Shown: piece after piece, positions 22,356 through 35,078 of the stretch
Position numbering within the stretch: the stretch's first letter is position 1
How the letters are laid out: each line of letters starts with the position of its first letter
DNA from: Diphasiastrum complanatum
Lineage: Eukaryota; Streptophyta; Lycopodiopsida; Lycopodiales; Lycopodiaceae
Assembly: GCA_029204225.1 (NCBI GenBank)
Contig: CM055112.1
Span: forward strand, 25,433,922-25,497,921
DNA: 64,000 nucleotides
Direction: 5' to 3'
Translations under genes and position numbers: made by a program
The notes under the pieces: model-generated
What the model saw: only the letters and a program-made list of their open reading frames with translations
What the model was told of the DNA's origin: nothing
Databases searched by the model: none

Positions 22356-23689
22356 TGATAAAAATAATGTAATGTAAACAACTAATGTGCTGATCTATGA
22401 ACACCACAAAATATATCTAGTTATTCTGTGAGTCCCAAACCGTTTTGACTCTTCATGTAGCCCGTCCGAACTCATCTATGTAGAGTTCAAGATGATAGGA
22501 TACTCCATCTCTTTCTCCTTGGAACTTGGTCACAAGTGATAAGAACACTAATGTGCGCATTCACACATGACTAAATAACTAGTTAAAGTCAGAGGTCCCA
22601 AATGTCACATGACGGTTTATGTATGTGCAATTCGCTCTTCTCTCATTAATCAGTTAATAAGAATGTAGTTAGTTACATCTCTGTCACTCTCTCTCCCTCT
22701 ATCCGCTATGCTCTCTCTTTTCCGTGCGATGCTACATGATTTCTCCGAAGGTATAAATTGTTTGATCTCAATATATGTTTTTTATACCTCGTAATTGAAT
22801 CTTAGCAAAATAAAAAATGATGTGTGGGTAATAGGCCTTGGCAACTAGATAGCAACATCGGTGCAAATTTGTGACTCGCTTGCTATGATACTCTAGTTTA
22901 TAGATTAGCCTTAATCTATTTTCATTTAATTCAAGTATAACAGTGCATGGACTTCGTATCCATATGTCACTATGTTGTATTTCAGGGAAAGTACATATAC
23001 ACTCATATCGAGCAAACTTTCACAATATAGAGTTGATTGTTCGGTCATAGAGTTAGTTAGTCTTTCTATTTAATGGAACTTACGTGTAGTAGGAAGGGGC
23101 ATACAAGGTGCATGATTCATGGGGCATACACTTGCATGATTCATTCTTATATATATGAGATAAGAGAGTACCAATTTCTTTTACTTATATTTTAGAATAG
23201 TTTGGAGAAAGCTATGTTTTGGATTAATGTATGCAATATTTATTGAATGATTTCACCTTTGAAATACATAACAAGCCTGAAGGCAAGATCTTTTGCTCAC
23301 TTTTTTTTTAGTAGGTACTATTTCACTACCCACTTAATTTGTGAACTAGTATGTGCTTGTGAAGAATTCAAGTGGGTGTGGTCTAATGTCGAGGCTCACA
23401 AAGAACATTCTTATTCAATTTTAGTACAAATGGCATAGTTCTTTTGAGAGAGAAGAGAGAGGCAGGGTATCTTTCTTCTCTTCTGATCTCAAATCTCTTT
23501 CACTCAAGGTTCATAAGTTGGTCCTTGTGCCATTTTTCACACTCCCTATGATCATGTGTATAACAAGGTATCTATGTAGTGTGTCCATGGCAAGTAAAAA
23601 ACATTCTCAATGCATGATCGATCCTATATGTGACTTCCTCTTGAGATTTACCTTCTCCAATAGTTATTGAGTCATGAGAGGTGGCTTCT
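22356..23689 (+). mobile_element. Family G LTR-like unit, copy 2
   Basis: Begins TGATAAAAATAATG right after a polypurine tract and runs into the next gag relic. It repeats at 24383 (period 2027 bp, counting the gag). The exact LTR end and a primer site were not found; no initiator-Met site is present. The open frames at 23247-23438 and 25278-25472 differ between copies and look accidental. Confidence 0.6.
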
Positions 23690-24382
23690 ATTGATTGAAT
23701 TCGGCAAAGGAGGCTTGGGACACATTAGCCTCAACATATGAGACTAAAAGAGTCACTAATCGTTTGTACCTACGCAAGAAGCTGATCACCATGAAAATGG
23801 CAGAGGGTGACACGATGTCTGTTTATTTCACAAAGTTGTAGGTGCTTATTGAATAGTTCGCTATGGTTGGATTGGTGGTGAGTGATGAAGAAGCATTCAT
23901 GATGCTTCTTAACAACCTTCCATAGTCATTTGAACACTTGACATCAATATTTGGTAGTGGTACTCAATAGATGGATCCGCTGTCCATTATTGTGATTCTT
24001 CTTTAGGCAGAGTTGCATCGAAAGTTTGGTGATGTAGAACATGCCCTCTTTATAGGTGGCAAGCAAAAATTTCACAAGAAGAAACCGTGGAGTATAGTAA
24101 CGCTAGAGAAAGTTCGAGAAGTATTGAATCTTAAGATAGGCAATCTAAGCAGATCATGAAGAAAAGTTTAAGGTGTTATTGTTGCAATGCGAAAGGCCAT
24201 CGAGCATTTAATTGCAGGAAACGTGTAGCTGACCTACTGAAAATGGAGAAGATCTTGATGATGATGGACTTGTAAATAAAAAATCAACAAATACTGCTAC
24301 TATTGAACAATACACAAAAAACTATCTTCATTAGTTGCTATGATTACTATGATAATAAGCTTAAATATACATTAAGGAGGAG
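23690..24382 (+). pseudogene. Family G gag-only relic, copy 2
   Basis: Near-copy of the 21657 relic with the same gag order, CCHC knuckle CYCCNAKGHRAFNC and terminal polypurine tract (24374-24382). Its stops are partly different. Together the copies form LTR-gag-LTR-gag-LTR, the arrangement left by unequal exchange or tandem insertion. Confidence 0.75.
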
Positions 24383-25878
24383 TGATAAAAATAATGTAAT
24401 GTAAACAACTAATGTGCTGATCTGTGAACACCACAAAATATATCTAGTTATTCTATGAGTCCCAAAACATTTTGACTCTTCATGTATCCCGTCCGAACTC
24501 ATCTATGTAGAGTTCAAGACGATAGGATACTCCATCTCTTTCTCCTTGGAACTTGGTCACAAGTGATAAGAACACTAATGTGCGCATTCACACGTGACTA
24601 AATAACTACTTAAAGTCAGAGGTCCCAAATGTCACATGACAGTTTATGTATGTGCAATTGGCTTTTCTCTCATTAATCAGTTAATAAGAATGTAGTTAGT
24701 TACATCTCTGTCACTCTCTCCCCCTCTATCCGCTATGCTATCTCTCTTTTCCGTGCGATGCTACATGAATTCTCTGAAGGTATAAATTGTTTGATCTCAA
24801 TATATGTTTTTTATACCTCCTCGTAATTGAATCTTAGCAAAATAAAAAATGATGTGTGGGTAATAGGCCTTGGAAACTAGATAGCAACATCGGTGCAAAT
24901 TTGTGACTCGCTTGCTATGATACTCTAGTTTATAGATTAGCCTTAATCTATTTTCATTTAATTCGAGTATAACAGTGCATGGACTTCGTATCCATATGTC
25001 GCTATGTTGTGTTTCAGAGAAAGTATGTATACGCTCATATCGAGCAAACTTTCACAATATAGAGTTGATTGTTCGGTAATAGATTAGTTAGTCTTTCTAT
25101 TTAATGGAACTTACGTGCAGTAGAAAGGGGCATACAAGGTGCATGATTCATGGGGCATACACTTGCATGATTCATTCTTATATATATGAGGTAAGGGGGT
25201 ACCAATTTCTTTTACTTATATTTTAGAATAGTTTGGAGAAAGCTATGTTTTGGATTAATGTATGCAATATTTATTGAATGATTTCACCTTTAAAATACAT
25301 AAACAAGGCTGAAGGCAAGTTCTTTTGCTCACTTTTTTTTTTTAGTAGGTACTATTTTACTACCCACAGAATTTGTGAATTAGTATGTGCTTGTGAAGAA
25401 TTCAAGTGGGTGTGGTCTAATGTCGAGGCTCACAAAGAACATTCTTATTCAATTTTAGTAAAAAAGGCATAGTTCTTTTGAGAGAGAAGAGAGAGGCAGG
25501 GTATCTTTCTTCTCTTCTAATCTTAAATCTCATTCACTCAATGTTCATAAGTTGGTTCTTGTGCCATTTTCCACACTCCCTATGATCATATGTATAACAA
25601 GGTATCTATGAGGTGTCGATGGCAAGTAAAAAACATTCTCAATGCATGATCGATTCTATATGTGATTTCCTCTTGAAATTTACCTTCTCCAATAGTTATT
25701 GAGTCATGAGAGGTGGCTTTGTTAGCGGATTTCAGAGAATCCCCAGATGCCGAGCCAAGCTGAAGACACAGAGAATCTCTCCCCCATGACCGAGGAGGTC
25801 TCAGAAGGAGGCGAGCAGAAGAGGCTGAGAGTTGAGCATGAGAGCTGAGGATTACTAGCTAGGATGACAATTATTTTC
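24383..25878 (+). mobile_element. Family G LTR-like unit, copy 3, plus downstream leader
   Basis: The third tandem unit. After 'gagtcatgagaggtggctt' (about 25720) it continues with 'tgttagcggatttcagagaa' and a further ~150 bp that are missing from copies 1 and 2 at this point. Element B is inserted at 25878/25879, and the same leader resumes at 32031. Confidence 0.6.
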
Positions 25879-26560
25879 TGTAAAAATTACAGCAAATAAG
25901 GATCCTAAAACACTTGAAATGATGAGGGAAACAATAGATTATGATTTCATAAGATTAGCACAAGTTTAACCATCAAAATCCATCAAAAATCTATGCTTGA
26001 ACCTCACTAAATGGCCCAAATCCTTGAAGAAGGCTTCACACGTGTGAAAGTACGGCCTCCCACAGTCTGAGTACTGTACACCAGACCTACATTCAATCCT
26101 ATGATCATTAGTAATCACAAGTACTCAAACAATTATGAACATAGAGAGCAATTGCACCATTATGAGAGAAAAAACATGAAATTGCTTGATTGATTTTGGT
26201 GAGATATCATCATCTATATATACATGATCCATCACGGTTTTGGGCAGGTATGAGTAGCCCTAAACCTATCCCTAATGCTAATTTTGGTGGATCTTTCATC
26301 CCTACCAAGTTAGGGTTGGAATCTTGGAGATCCCTCAACAATGCAAAAATTACCAAAAATAGCTCCTATTTTTTCTCCCTTGTATCTAAGCATAATTTGG
26401 ACTCATTCCAAAGGTTCTAACACTTAGGTCTACTTGAGAACATCCTTATGAATGGAATCCTATGCTATTTGGCACGTGTGACAAGCAACATCATGACCAT
26501 CTAACTATTTACAAGTCATATGACCAAAACTAGTCAAGCTAGAATTGTGAACTTTTAACA
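25879..26560 (-). repeat. 3' LTR of element B (682 bp)
   Basis: Starts TGTAAAAATTACAGC and ends ACTTTTAACA on the plus strand. It contains TTCACACGTGTGAA at about 26036, a perfect 14-bp palindrome, followed by 'agtacggcctcccacagtct'. A frame at 26190-26420 also occurs in the other LTR and looks like chance. Confidence 0.95.
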
Positions 26561-26569
26561 CTCCTCCTC
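26561..26569 (-). promoter_or_regulatory. Polypurine tract of element B
   Basis: GAGGAGGAG on the minus strand, directly inside the 3' LTR and 6 bp past the end of the RT-RNase H frame. It is identical to the tract of element E. Confidence 0.85.
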
Positions 26570-26574
26570 ACTAT

Positions 26575-28206
26575 CTAGCTTGGTTCAATCATTGCTTTAC
26601 TAATCACTCCAAGTGATGATCTGAACTTCATAAAAGGTGTCTTTTGAAGTGGTTTAGTAATTAGATCAGCTACACATTCATTTCTTGGAACATGCTCCAA
26701 AGCAATCTCCTTGGCTTGCACCATTTCTCTCACAAAGTGATGGCATATCTCAATGTGCTTAGATCTTGCATGGAAGATTGGGTTAGATGCAAGGTGTTGG
26801 GCTGATATATTGTCATTGTAGATGATTGGTGCCTCCTCTGAATCCATGATCTTTAGCTCCACCAATAATCTCTTGATCCAAAGTACCTCCTTTGTAGTGG
26901 TTGTCAAAGCTTTGTACTCGGCCTCGGTTGAAGATAGAGATATAGTTTCTTGCTTTTTTGAAAGCCATGAAACCACACCTTCTCCTATGAAAGTTGAATA
27001 GGCACTTGTTGATTTCCTATCCCTCTTGTCCCTTGCAAAATCTGAATCACTAAATGCATGAAGGTTAATCACATCTCCTCTATATAGAATCCCAAAATCC
27101 AATGTACCCGAGATGTATCTTAGAATCCTCTTAGCCTTTTTCCAATGGATATTCAATGGCTTTTGCATGGATTGGCTCATCCTACATACACTAAAGCTAA
27201 GATCTGGTCTAGTTATAGTGATCCACATTAAGGAACCTATAAGTTGTCTAAACAAAGTGATGTCCATGAAGGATCTTTCATCATCTTCATTTGGCACTTT
27301 TACATCTTGCTCCATTGGTGTGTCAACACTTTTGCATACTTCCATCTTAAACTTCTTCAAAAGACTTTGAGCATAGTTTACTTGACTTATAAAGATAAAA
27401 TCAGACCCTCTAAGTACTTCTATGCCTAAGATGACGTGAAGACACCCTAGATCTACCATCTTGAACTCTAAGGATAGATCTATCTTGATTTTTTCAGTAC
27501 CATCAACACTATTTCCACTAATGATGATGTCATCTACATAAATGAGTAAAAGTACAATACCAACATCATCAAACTTAATGTAAAGAGTGGGATCATATTC
27601 ACTTTGAACAAAAGAAAGTGAAATAAGATAGCAATGTAGTCTTGAATTCCAAGATCTTGAGGCTTGCTTCAAGCCATAGATGCTTCTTTGGAGATGGCAT
27701 ACTTTGTTCTCCATTCCATGCTTGATGAACCCTTGTGGCTGGTCCATATAGATATCCTCTTCCAAAAAACCATTCAAGAAAGCATTAGAGACATCCATTT
27801 GACATAGAATCCATCCAAAATGTGATGCAAGTGCAATGATTAGCCTTATTGTGACCATCTTGGCCACGGGTGCAAAAGTTTCCTCATAGTCTATCCCTCT
27901 CTCTTGAGCATAACCTTTTGCAACTAATCTTGCTTTATGTTTGTTAACACTCCCATTTGCATTCAACTTAAGCTTGAAGACCCACTTGCATCCTATTACA
28001 TTCCTTTGAGGTCTCTCAACAAGCAACCAAGTTTCATTCTCAATCAAGGCATCATACTCATCCAACATAGCTTTATACCATTCTTTGGAGTTCAATGCAT
28101 CTTCAACATTAGATGGTTCTTCAAAACTAGATAAAGCATAAGAAGTGGATGAGATATCCTCAACTTGCTGTCCTTTGCCTTGATATGTGAGCCTTGATGG
28201 CTCCAC
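26575..28206 (-). pseudogene. Element B reverse transcriptase and RNase H frame
   Basis: 543 codons. RT includes KARLVAKGYAQERGIDYEET, the block QMDVSNAFLNG, and the catalytic YVDD near residues 222-225 (LLLIYVDDIIISG). RNase H includes DSDFARDKRDRKSTSAY, SLSSTEAEYKAL and the C-terminal HVPRNECVADLITKPL. The usual QAPRSWYSRL is altered to QASRSWNSRL. The upstream part of the polyprotein lies in another frame (28092-29510) and overlaps this one, showing a frameshift near 28200. The domain itself looks complete and could be active only if expressed through a shift. Confidence 0.85.
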
Positions 28207-29510
28207 TTTTGCCTTGAAGATCTCCTTGGTGTGATAGGTGGGTTTGGTGCTTGCTCCTCCATGAGCTCCTCCTCAAAACCAAGATCTTGCTCCTCGGCCA
28301 TCTTCTTCTTGATTGTTGGAGCTCTTGAGCCTTCTTCAAGCATATGCATATGATGTTCATCAAAGATGACATCCCTTGAAACAACAAATTTGTTCAAGGA
28401 TGGGAGATAGACTTTGTAGCCCTTGCTTGAGCTTGCATATCCAAGCATGATCCCTCTTGTGGAAGATGGATCCTCCTTGGTTCTTGTTTCCAATGGCACA
28501 TGCACATAACATATACACCCAAAAACTTTCAAGTGATTAAGATTGGGTTTCTTTCCATACAACATCTCATAAGGAGTTTTGCCTTCAATTGCTTTGCAAG
28601 ACACCCTATTCATCAAGTAGTTTGCACATACAAGAGACTCACCCCAAAAGGATTTGGGCAAACAAGCATCTAATCTTAAAGCCTTAGAACATTCACATAA
28701 TGTTCTATTCCTTCTTTCAGCAACTCCATTTTGTTGAGGAGTGTAAGGACAAGAAGTCTCTTTCTTGATCCCTTCCTCCTCACAAAAGGCCTTGAACTCA
28801 TTGGAGATGAATTCTCCACCATTGTCACTTCTAAGAATCTTGATGCTATGATTATGATGCTTTTCCACAAACAACTTGAATTTTACAAAAGTATCAAATA
28901 CTTGAGACTTGAAGGAAAGTAAGAACACCCAACAATATCTTGAGTAGTCATCAATGAAGGTTAAAAACATGGATGAACCTCCATTAGATTTGGTGCTAGC
29001 AATGTGCACATCCGAGTGTATGACTTCAAGAGGATGAGATGACTTTGTGATGGAGTTAGGAAACACCTTCTTATGTGCCTTGGATAAGGCACAAGCTTCA
29101 CAAACCTTGTCCTCCTTCCCAATAGACCTTGGTAGGCCTAAAGCATACTCCTCCTTGATCATAGCCTCCATGGAACCCGAGTTGACATGTCCAAGTCTTT
29201 TGTGCCATAAAGTAAAGGTAGATATCTTGTTCTTCTCGACCAACATGACAACATTAGTATCCACAAATGCATCCAACTTATAAAGTTTGGCAAGTCTAGT
29301 GCCCTTAGCCACTATCTTACCCTTCTTCTTGATGAAACATTCATTTGAAGCAAAGTCAACATTGAAACCATTGTCTACCATTTGGCCAACACTTAGTAGA
29401 TTCTTTGTTATTGTAGGAATGTACAAAACACCTTCTATGTTGATCTTTTTGGAAGATCCTAAGCAAAGGGGAATGCTACCAACTCCTTTCAATCTTACAA
29501 GCTTCATCAT
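28092..29510 (-). pseudogene. Element B integrase frame
   Basis: 472 codons: end of the protease linker (PTITKNLLSVGQMVDNGF), then GAG-pre-integrase with WHKRLGHV near 102 and the Cys pair CEACALSKAHKK. The integrase core has D167 (IHSDVH), D229 (RSDNGGEF) and E265 (NGVAERRN), an intact D-x-D-35-E set. It loses the frame at each end: before about residue 8 the gag-protease frame (29476-30543) should continue, and near its C-terminus the RT frame takes over. Confidence 0.85.
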
Positions 29511-30543
29511 TTGCTGTATAGATAGACTTTATAGGTCCATCATAAGATAAGAGAGAAGAGAAAAACTCCCTTTTACTAGTCATGTGTGAACTAGCACCCG
29601 AGTCAATCCACCAAGGATCTTCTCCTTTGAAGCTTGTTGAAGAAAATATGGACATCATGAGAGAGTCCTCATGTGAACTCTCCTCCTCCTCCTCTTTGCT
29701 CATGTTGGCTTGGCTTTGATCTTGCTTCCTCTTGAAGCATTCCGAGGCATAATGCCCCATCTTGCTACAATAGTAGCACTTCACCTTTGATTTGTCCTTC
29801 TTGACTTTGGTGGTTGATGGAGATGCCTTTGAGGGTCCTTCTTGATCCTCAAACTTTGTAGACTTCTTGAATGTTGATACTTTGCCTTTGGACTTGCCTT
29901 TGCCTTTGGTGAAGAGAGCTTGGTCATCTCCACCTTGGATGGAAAGCCTATCCATCCTCTCTTGCATTTGGCTCCTTCTTGATTCCTCGGCCATGAGTGT
30001 GCCTTGGAGTTCTTCAAGTATGGGTAGCTTACCCATAATTGCATATCCCTGAACCAAATTGTCAAATTCAAAGCTTAGTCCATTCAATATGAGTTGAACA
30101 AGCTCGTCATCCTTGATAGGGTCACCTATAAAGGCTAGCTCTTTGTTCAATTCCTTTACTCTTAGGACAAAAGTATGTGCACTCTCTCCTTTCTTTTGAT
30201 AGCTTCTATGGATTTGATTCTTCAAAGCTAACATTCTAGTTTGGTTCTTGGATTCATAGACCTTTTGCAAAGTCTCCCAATCATCTTGAGCTGAAGTGCA
30301 ATCTCCTACCTCTCTTAAGAGTTCATTTGCAACATTTATTTTTATGCAATGTAGTGCAACATTGCACCTCTTGATGTATTTGGCTTTTTCTTGAGGATGA
30401 ATAGGTTCACCCTCCTTACCATTTACAATTTCCATCAGATCTTGCATGATCATGATAGATTCCATTCTAACTTTCCATATGGAATAGTTAGTTTTGTTGA
30501 GCCTTTCATTAGTATCCAAAAGATATGCATTTATAGATGCCAT
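29476..30543 (-). pseudogene. Element B gag-protease frame
   Basis: 355 codons from ATG 30543 (MASINAYLLDTNERLNKTNY). Copia gag is followed by a basic linker, the CCHC knuckle CYYCSKMGHYASEC near 253-267 and the protease active site DSGASSHM near 312. It runs out of frame after about residue 350 (YTANDEACKI), where the next frame picks up the same protein. One base change in length near 29480-29490 explains this. Confidence 0.85.
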
Positions 30544-31331
30544 CTAGTCTCCTATTCAAGGACTTGACACAAATGAAGGTTACTTCTATTGATTTAATTG
30601 AAGGTCTACCTTATCCCACTTCTTAGGGACCTGAAAAGATCAGTAATAGACTTCCTATAAAGATCTAAGAATGATCTCTAACAAAATCAAACCATAGAAT
30701 ACTAGAAACAATGCACTTGCTTGATTGAAGTAGACAATACTAGTAGAATTGCCCCTCTTTCTATAAAGAACATTAAAGCTTCCAAATGATCTGATCAAGA
30801 GTAAATTTCAGAAACCTAATATACTTTCAAAATCACTTGTAAAAGATCTAAATGGAACTTAATGAGGATGCAACACAATCTACTATCCAATCACAAGCAA
30901 AAAATGATCAAAATTGATCTCATTTGGTGCATAAGTCAAACAATGGTTGGACTGAACCTAAATCACTTTAGGAGGTGTCTACTACACCTTAGAACAGCCT
31001 TGAAGAGTCCCCAAAACTCTGATCTTCCCTCTCCTTGAATGCTAGAAAGCCTCCTCTATGAAATCACCTCCAAAACTTGCTTAGAAATCAATGCTTGGAG
31101 CAAGCAAAACTTGCTATCTTGGTAATGTGAATTGAATTCAACTTTGCCTTTGGTTTTAGACACCTAAACACCTGCAAATGAAGTCACACAACACCAATCT
31201 CCAATGTATTTGACTCACTTTGAGTTCTAGAATCAATACTAGATGCTAAGATCCAATCTACACAAGATTTAGATCAAAAATTGTGATCAAATTGAATGAA
31301 AACCAAGGATTTAGCTCATTTCAGCCTTTAG

Positions 31332-31343
31332 GCTCTGATACCA
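31332..31343 (-). promoter_or_regulatory. Primer binding site of element B
   Basis: TGGTATCAGAGC on the minus strand, abutting the 5' LTR at 31344. The leader to the gag start (30544-31331) is non-coding. Confidence 0.9.
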
Positions 31344-32025
31344 TGTAAAAATTACAGCAAATAAGGATCCTAAAACACTTGAAATGATGAGGGAAACAAT
31401 AGATTATGATTTCATAAGATTAGCACAAGTTGAACCATTAAAATCCATCAAAACTCTATGCTTGAACCTCACTAAATGGCCCAAATCCTTGAAGAAGGCT
31501 TCACACGTGTGAAAGTACGGCCTCCCACTGTCTGAGTACTGTACACCAGACCTACATTCAATCCTATAATCAATATTAATCACAAGTACTCAAACAATTA
31601 TGAACATAGAGAGCAATTGCACCATTATGAGAGAAAAAACATGAAATTGCTTGATTGATTTTGGTGAGATATCATCATCTATATATAAATGATCCATCAC
31701 GGTTTTGGGCAGGTATGAGTAGCCCTAAACCTATCCCTAATGCTAATTTTGGTGGATCTTTCATCCCTACCAAGTTAGGGTTGGAATCTTGGAGATCCCT
31801 CAACAATGCAAAAATTACCAAAAATAGCTCCTATTTTTTCTCCCTTGTATCTAAGCATAATTTGGACTCATTCCAAAGGTTCTAAAACTTAGGTCTACTT
31901 GAGAAAATCCTTATGAATGGAATCCTATTCTATTTGGCACGTGTGACAAGCCACATCATGACCATCTAACTATTTACAAGTCATATGACCAAAACTAGTC
32001 AAGCTAGAATTGTGAACTTTTAACA
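31344..32025 (-). repeat. 5' LTR of element B (682 bp)
   Basis: Same length as the partner at 25879, with about 12 substitutions and no length change seen. The CACACGTGTG palindrome is conserved. Confidence 0.95.
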
Positions 32026-32030
32026 TTTTC

Positions 32031-33002
32031 TATGTGAGCCTACATGGTGTGTCCCAGAGAAGGAATGACCATGTAAGAGCTAGGAATGTTTCCTAGGCAT
32101 TGTAAATAAGTGTAGACCCCCTTAAATAATTTAGAGTGAGCCACCTTTTGATGGTGAGCACTAGTGGAAGGTCTATTTCCACAAGTAGTTTCTAAATTAG
32201 TTAAATTGCCACTTGAGCTCCACATGGGCAGCCCTCTTGCTTATTTAAGGACCCCCCTCTCTTGTGAGGGACCTTTTGATTGTATTGTCATTTCTCTTGA
32301 CAAGCTCCTTGTTCCGGGCTATCTTCTTGAGTGAGATTCCTATGAGCATGTTCTGATTTCTTTGTGTGATTGTGGATTAATTAAATTTCTTGCTTACTTT
32401 CTTGCTTTGTGGAATGTAGATGTGGATTAATTTTCTTGTTTCTTGATTTTGTAGTTTCAGCATGCAGGTAAACTATAGAGTCTGAGATTGTGGATCTGAT
32501 TTTGCATATTCATTAACAATCCTGTCCTTGATTGTTCTTGGGTATTCCAAGCATCAAGAAATGGGTGTTTCTTGATTCTTGGGCTGCTAGAATGCTATTA
32601 GGAAGCTAGCTTTCTTGATTCTTGTTTCTTGTTGAGTAGCTTAATCTTGTTATTGTATTATTCCCTGATTTCCTAAGATAGTTTGGTAGTTAGATTGTAC
32701 ATTTTCTCTCTGTTCAAAACGTTAATCTATGCATGAGCAAGGAATTGGTTGCATGGCTTGAAAATGCAGGTAGCCGAGTGAACGTACTCGTTTCATCCCA
32801 CTGACAAGCCGGGAATACACGTTGCAAACTGAGAAATACTTCTGTCTGGAAACCATTCTAAACAAGAGGGCTTAATTGTAAATAACTGGCTGCTGAAAAC
32901 GGGCAGGAACACCCGATTTCCAGAGTGGTAACCACCTGAAGTAACAAAGAAGAGAAGTAAAATGAAAAAAACCGTGTTCACAGATTCGGGTGGAATCTGT
33001 GT
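32031..33002 (+). other. Family G leader resumed after element B
   Basis: Joins to 25878 when element B is removed, so it is the stretch between the third G unit and the third gag. It includes 'cttatttaaggacccccc' at about 32240, which could be a TATA region, and many TTCTTG repeats at 32330-32660. There are no credible genes. Confidence 0.4.
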
Positions 33003-33375
33003 ACAGGCTTCTATTGATTGAAGTCGGCAAAGGAGGCTTGAGACACATTAGCCTCAACATATGAGACAAAAAGTGTCATTAATCGTTTGTACCTATGCAA
33101 GAAGCTGATCACCATGAAAATGGCAGAGGGTGACACAATGTTTGTTCATTTCACAAAGCTGCAGGTGCTTATTGAATAGTTTGCTGTGGTTGGATTGGTG
33201 GTGAGTGATGAAGAAGCAGTCATGATGCTTCTTAAGTGCCTTCGAGAGTCATTTGATCACTTGACATTAATATTTGGTACTGTTACTCAATAGATGGATC
33301 CGTAGTCCATTGCTATGACTCTTCCTCAAGAGGAGTTGCATCGCAAGTCTGGTGATGTAGAACATGCCCTCTTTG
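33003..33375 (+). pseudogene. Family G gag-only relic, copy 3 (truncated)
   Basis: Matches the first 370 bp of the relics at 21657 and 23690 (EAWDTLASTYET-like start, MKMAEGDTM, DEEAVMMLLKCL, DVEHALF). It ends abruptly after 'gaacatgccctcttt' where unrelated sequence begins. Confidence 0.7.
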
Positions 33376-34830
33376 ATGGGCCAAGGGAGATAGGAAGAAC
33401 GAGAATGGAGAAGAGAGCAGGAATATTGCGGAAAAACTCTCCCGTTCTAATCGGCTACTAGGTACAAAAATAGTCTAATAGACAACTTATGCTAAAAGAT
33501 AGTCACAACTTTATGCATTCTGATTGCCCAACATGATTTTAAAAATTAATTCATACTCCAAAACAAGAGTACAGTCCACCGAAGAGATTAGGGAAGGTTT
33601 GTGTGTGGTACTACTAAAATCAGATTCAATGTGAAGCATAGTTTTGAAATAAATGGTAGAGCAGTATGATATCCTGAGTTCTTCAGGCATCAAAGACATC
33701 CATCGTTTGATCAGAAACTGATGAGTCGTAGACGTTCGTGTTCTACTCATAGTGAGTATACAAGCACGGTCAAACAACAATGAAACTGCATTCAATCACA
33801 ACAAGCATTCATCTACGTTGTACACAGATAAAAACGTGCTACTGATATATTACACTGAAGAACAATAAAATAACAATTACAACAAAAAATGATGGTGTAA
33901 TTGGGAGGCTCAAATAATATGTCTCATGGATGGAGCAACTCAAATAATCTATGCTTGAATGATCTATTTATAGATTTCATCCATGTATTAACTACATGGA
34001 ATGTTTGTCACCTACTTAGGTAAGCCATTGTACTTGGAAGTATATGGCTTTTGTGAAAACTATACATAGATTGTTGACGTGGACAAGGACGTCGCAAATT
34101 CTATCACTTCACATTTTACGTGAAGCGGTTTTCTCTCACTTCACAAATTTTGAAAAGTGGTTGGGAACGTTCCTCGTTGAAACATAGACGACCTTCGTCA
34201 TTTTCTCTCTCTTCGAGATTTTGCTAAAAAGCCGAAGGTGTCCTAAAACAGTTCAAGTCTTGAAGTACATGAGTTTTGGGAATTTTCTCTCTCTTCACCT
34301 TTTTTCCAAAAGCCGAAGGTGTTGAAAAATAGTTGAACTTTGAACTATTGCAAAATAGTTTAAATTGTTGAAATATGCTAGTTTTGCATTTCGAAGAAAT
34401 GCGAAAACGACGACACTGTTGAAAACATAGTTCACTTATGCAGATTGTCGCGACACTTAGAGTATTTTTGCAGACTCTCACGAAAGTTATGTATTTCTGC
34501 ATTCTTGTTCTGAATGCTAATTTCGTGGAAGTTCCTAAAGATGGCCAAGTCTTCAATGACTTCAAGTTATTGAACTTAACATCCAAACTTGAAATTATGA
34601 TAGGATTGGTTACCCTTTGCTGGAGATCAGCCGAAACCCCATTGTACACGTTCTTCAAATAAATTGGCTGTCTAAGTTTGTGATTCCTGTAGGTATCAGA
34701 TGAGCATATGTAGAACCAAAGTTGGTTTCACCTGACCCTAGATCAAAGATCAATAAACATGTAGGAATAATCATGAAATATAAATTAATCATTCACCAAG
34801 GAGACAACTATGGGCTTAATTTCCAAAAGT
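33376..34830 (-). mobile_element. LTR-like stretch of a minus-strand copia relic
   Basis: Lies downstream, on the minus strand, of an RNase H tail and a polypurine tract (AAGGGGGACT, about 34830-34838), so at least its right part should be a 3' LTR. It contains a duplicated block ('aaaagccgaaggtgt' at about 34228 and 34308 with matching 'ttttctctctcttc' flanks) and a possible TATA (CTATAAATAG on the minus strand near 33970). The frame at 34224-34658 is a by-product of this repeat. The left limit is unknown. Confidence 0.4.
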
Positions 34831-34841
34831 CCCCCTTAAGG

Positions 34842-35078
34842 TCACGATTGGTGCCTTGGCATCTTCGTCAGGTTCAGCATGTTGAAGAACTTCTGATTCT
34901 TAATCCTGGAAAGCGCTTTGGTGAAGATGTCTACGACCATTTTTGTCGTGGAGCAGTATGTGCTTGGATTTCTGTCGTGGATTTTTATGTGCTTGGATTT
35001 GTCATGAAATCTGGGATTCAGTGACAATGAAATACAGCTCAAGTTGTCACACAGAAGGGCATTCCGTTCAAATCTCAC
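34842..35078 (-). pseudogene. Copia RNase H C-terminal fragment
   Basis: 78 codons: CDNLSCISLSLNPRFHDKSK, then MVVDIFTKALSRIKN. The block order is that of the RNase H end, with part of the helix lost. It is followed by the polypurine tract, as at 1608-1973, and is probably the same family (F). Confidence 0.7.

Larger units (their letters stand above)
25879..32025 (-). mobile_element. Element B: near-complete copia with two frameshifts
   Basis: Minus-strand copia, 6147 bp, flanked by a perfect TTTTC duplication (25874-25878 and 32026-32030). It has 682-bp LTRs, a primer site, a polypurine tract and a full gag-PR-IN-RT-RNase H order. I count about 12 differences between the LTRs (about 1.8%), so it is older than C and E. 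Two frameshifts split the polyprotein into three frames, so it is probably dead. Confidence 0.95.

Noticed and set aside
23247-25472. Similar 63-64 codon frames in two family G units as a conserved small gene
   Set aside because: The third copy (about 15745-15925) lacks the frame, and length changes in T-runs shift it; similarity is explained by the repeat.
26575-30543. Element B as an intact autonomous element
   Set aside because: Two frameshifts split the polyprotein, and the LTRs already differ at about 12 positions.
34224-34658. 144-codon minus-strand frame
   Set aside because: It covers a duplicated LTR-type block (ccgaaggtgt) and resembles no protein family.
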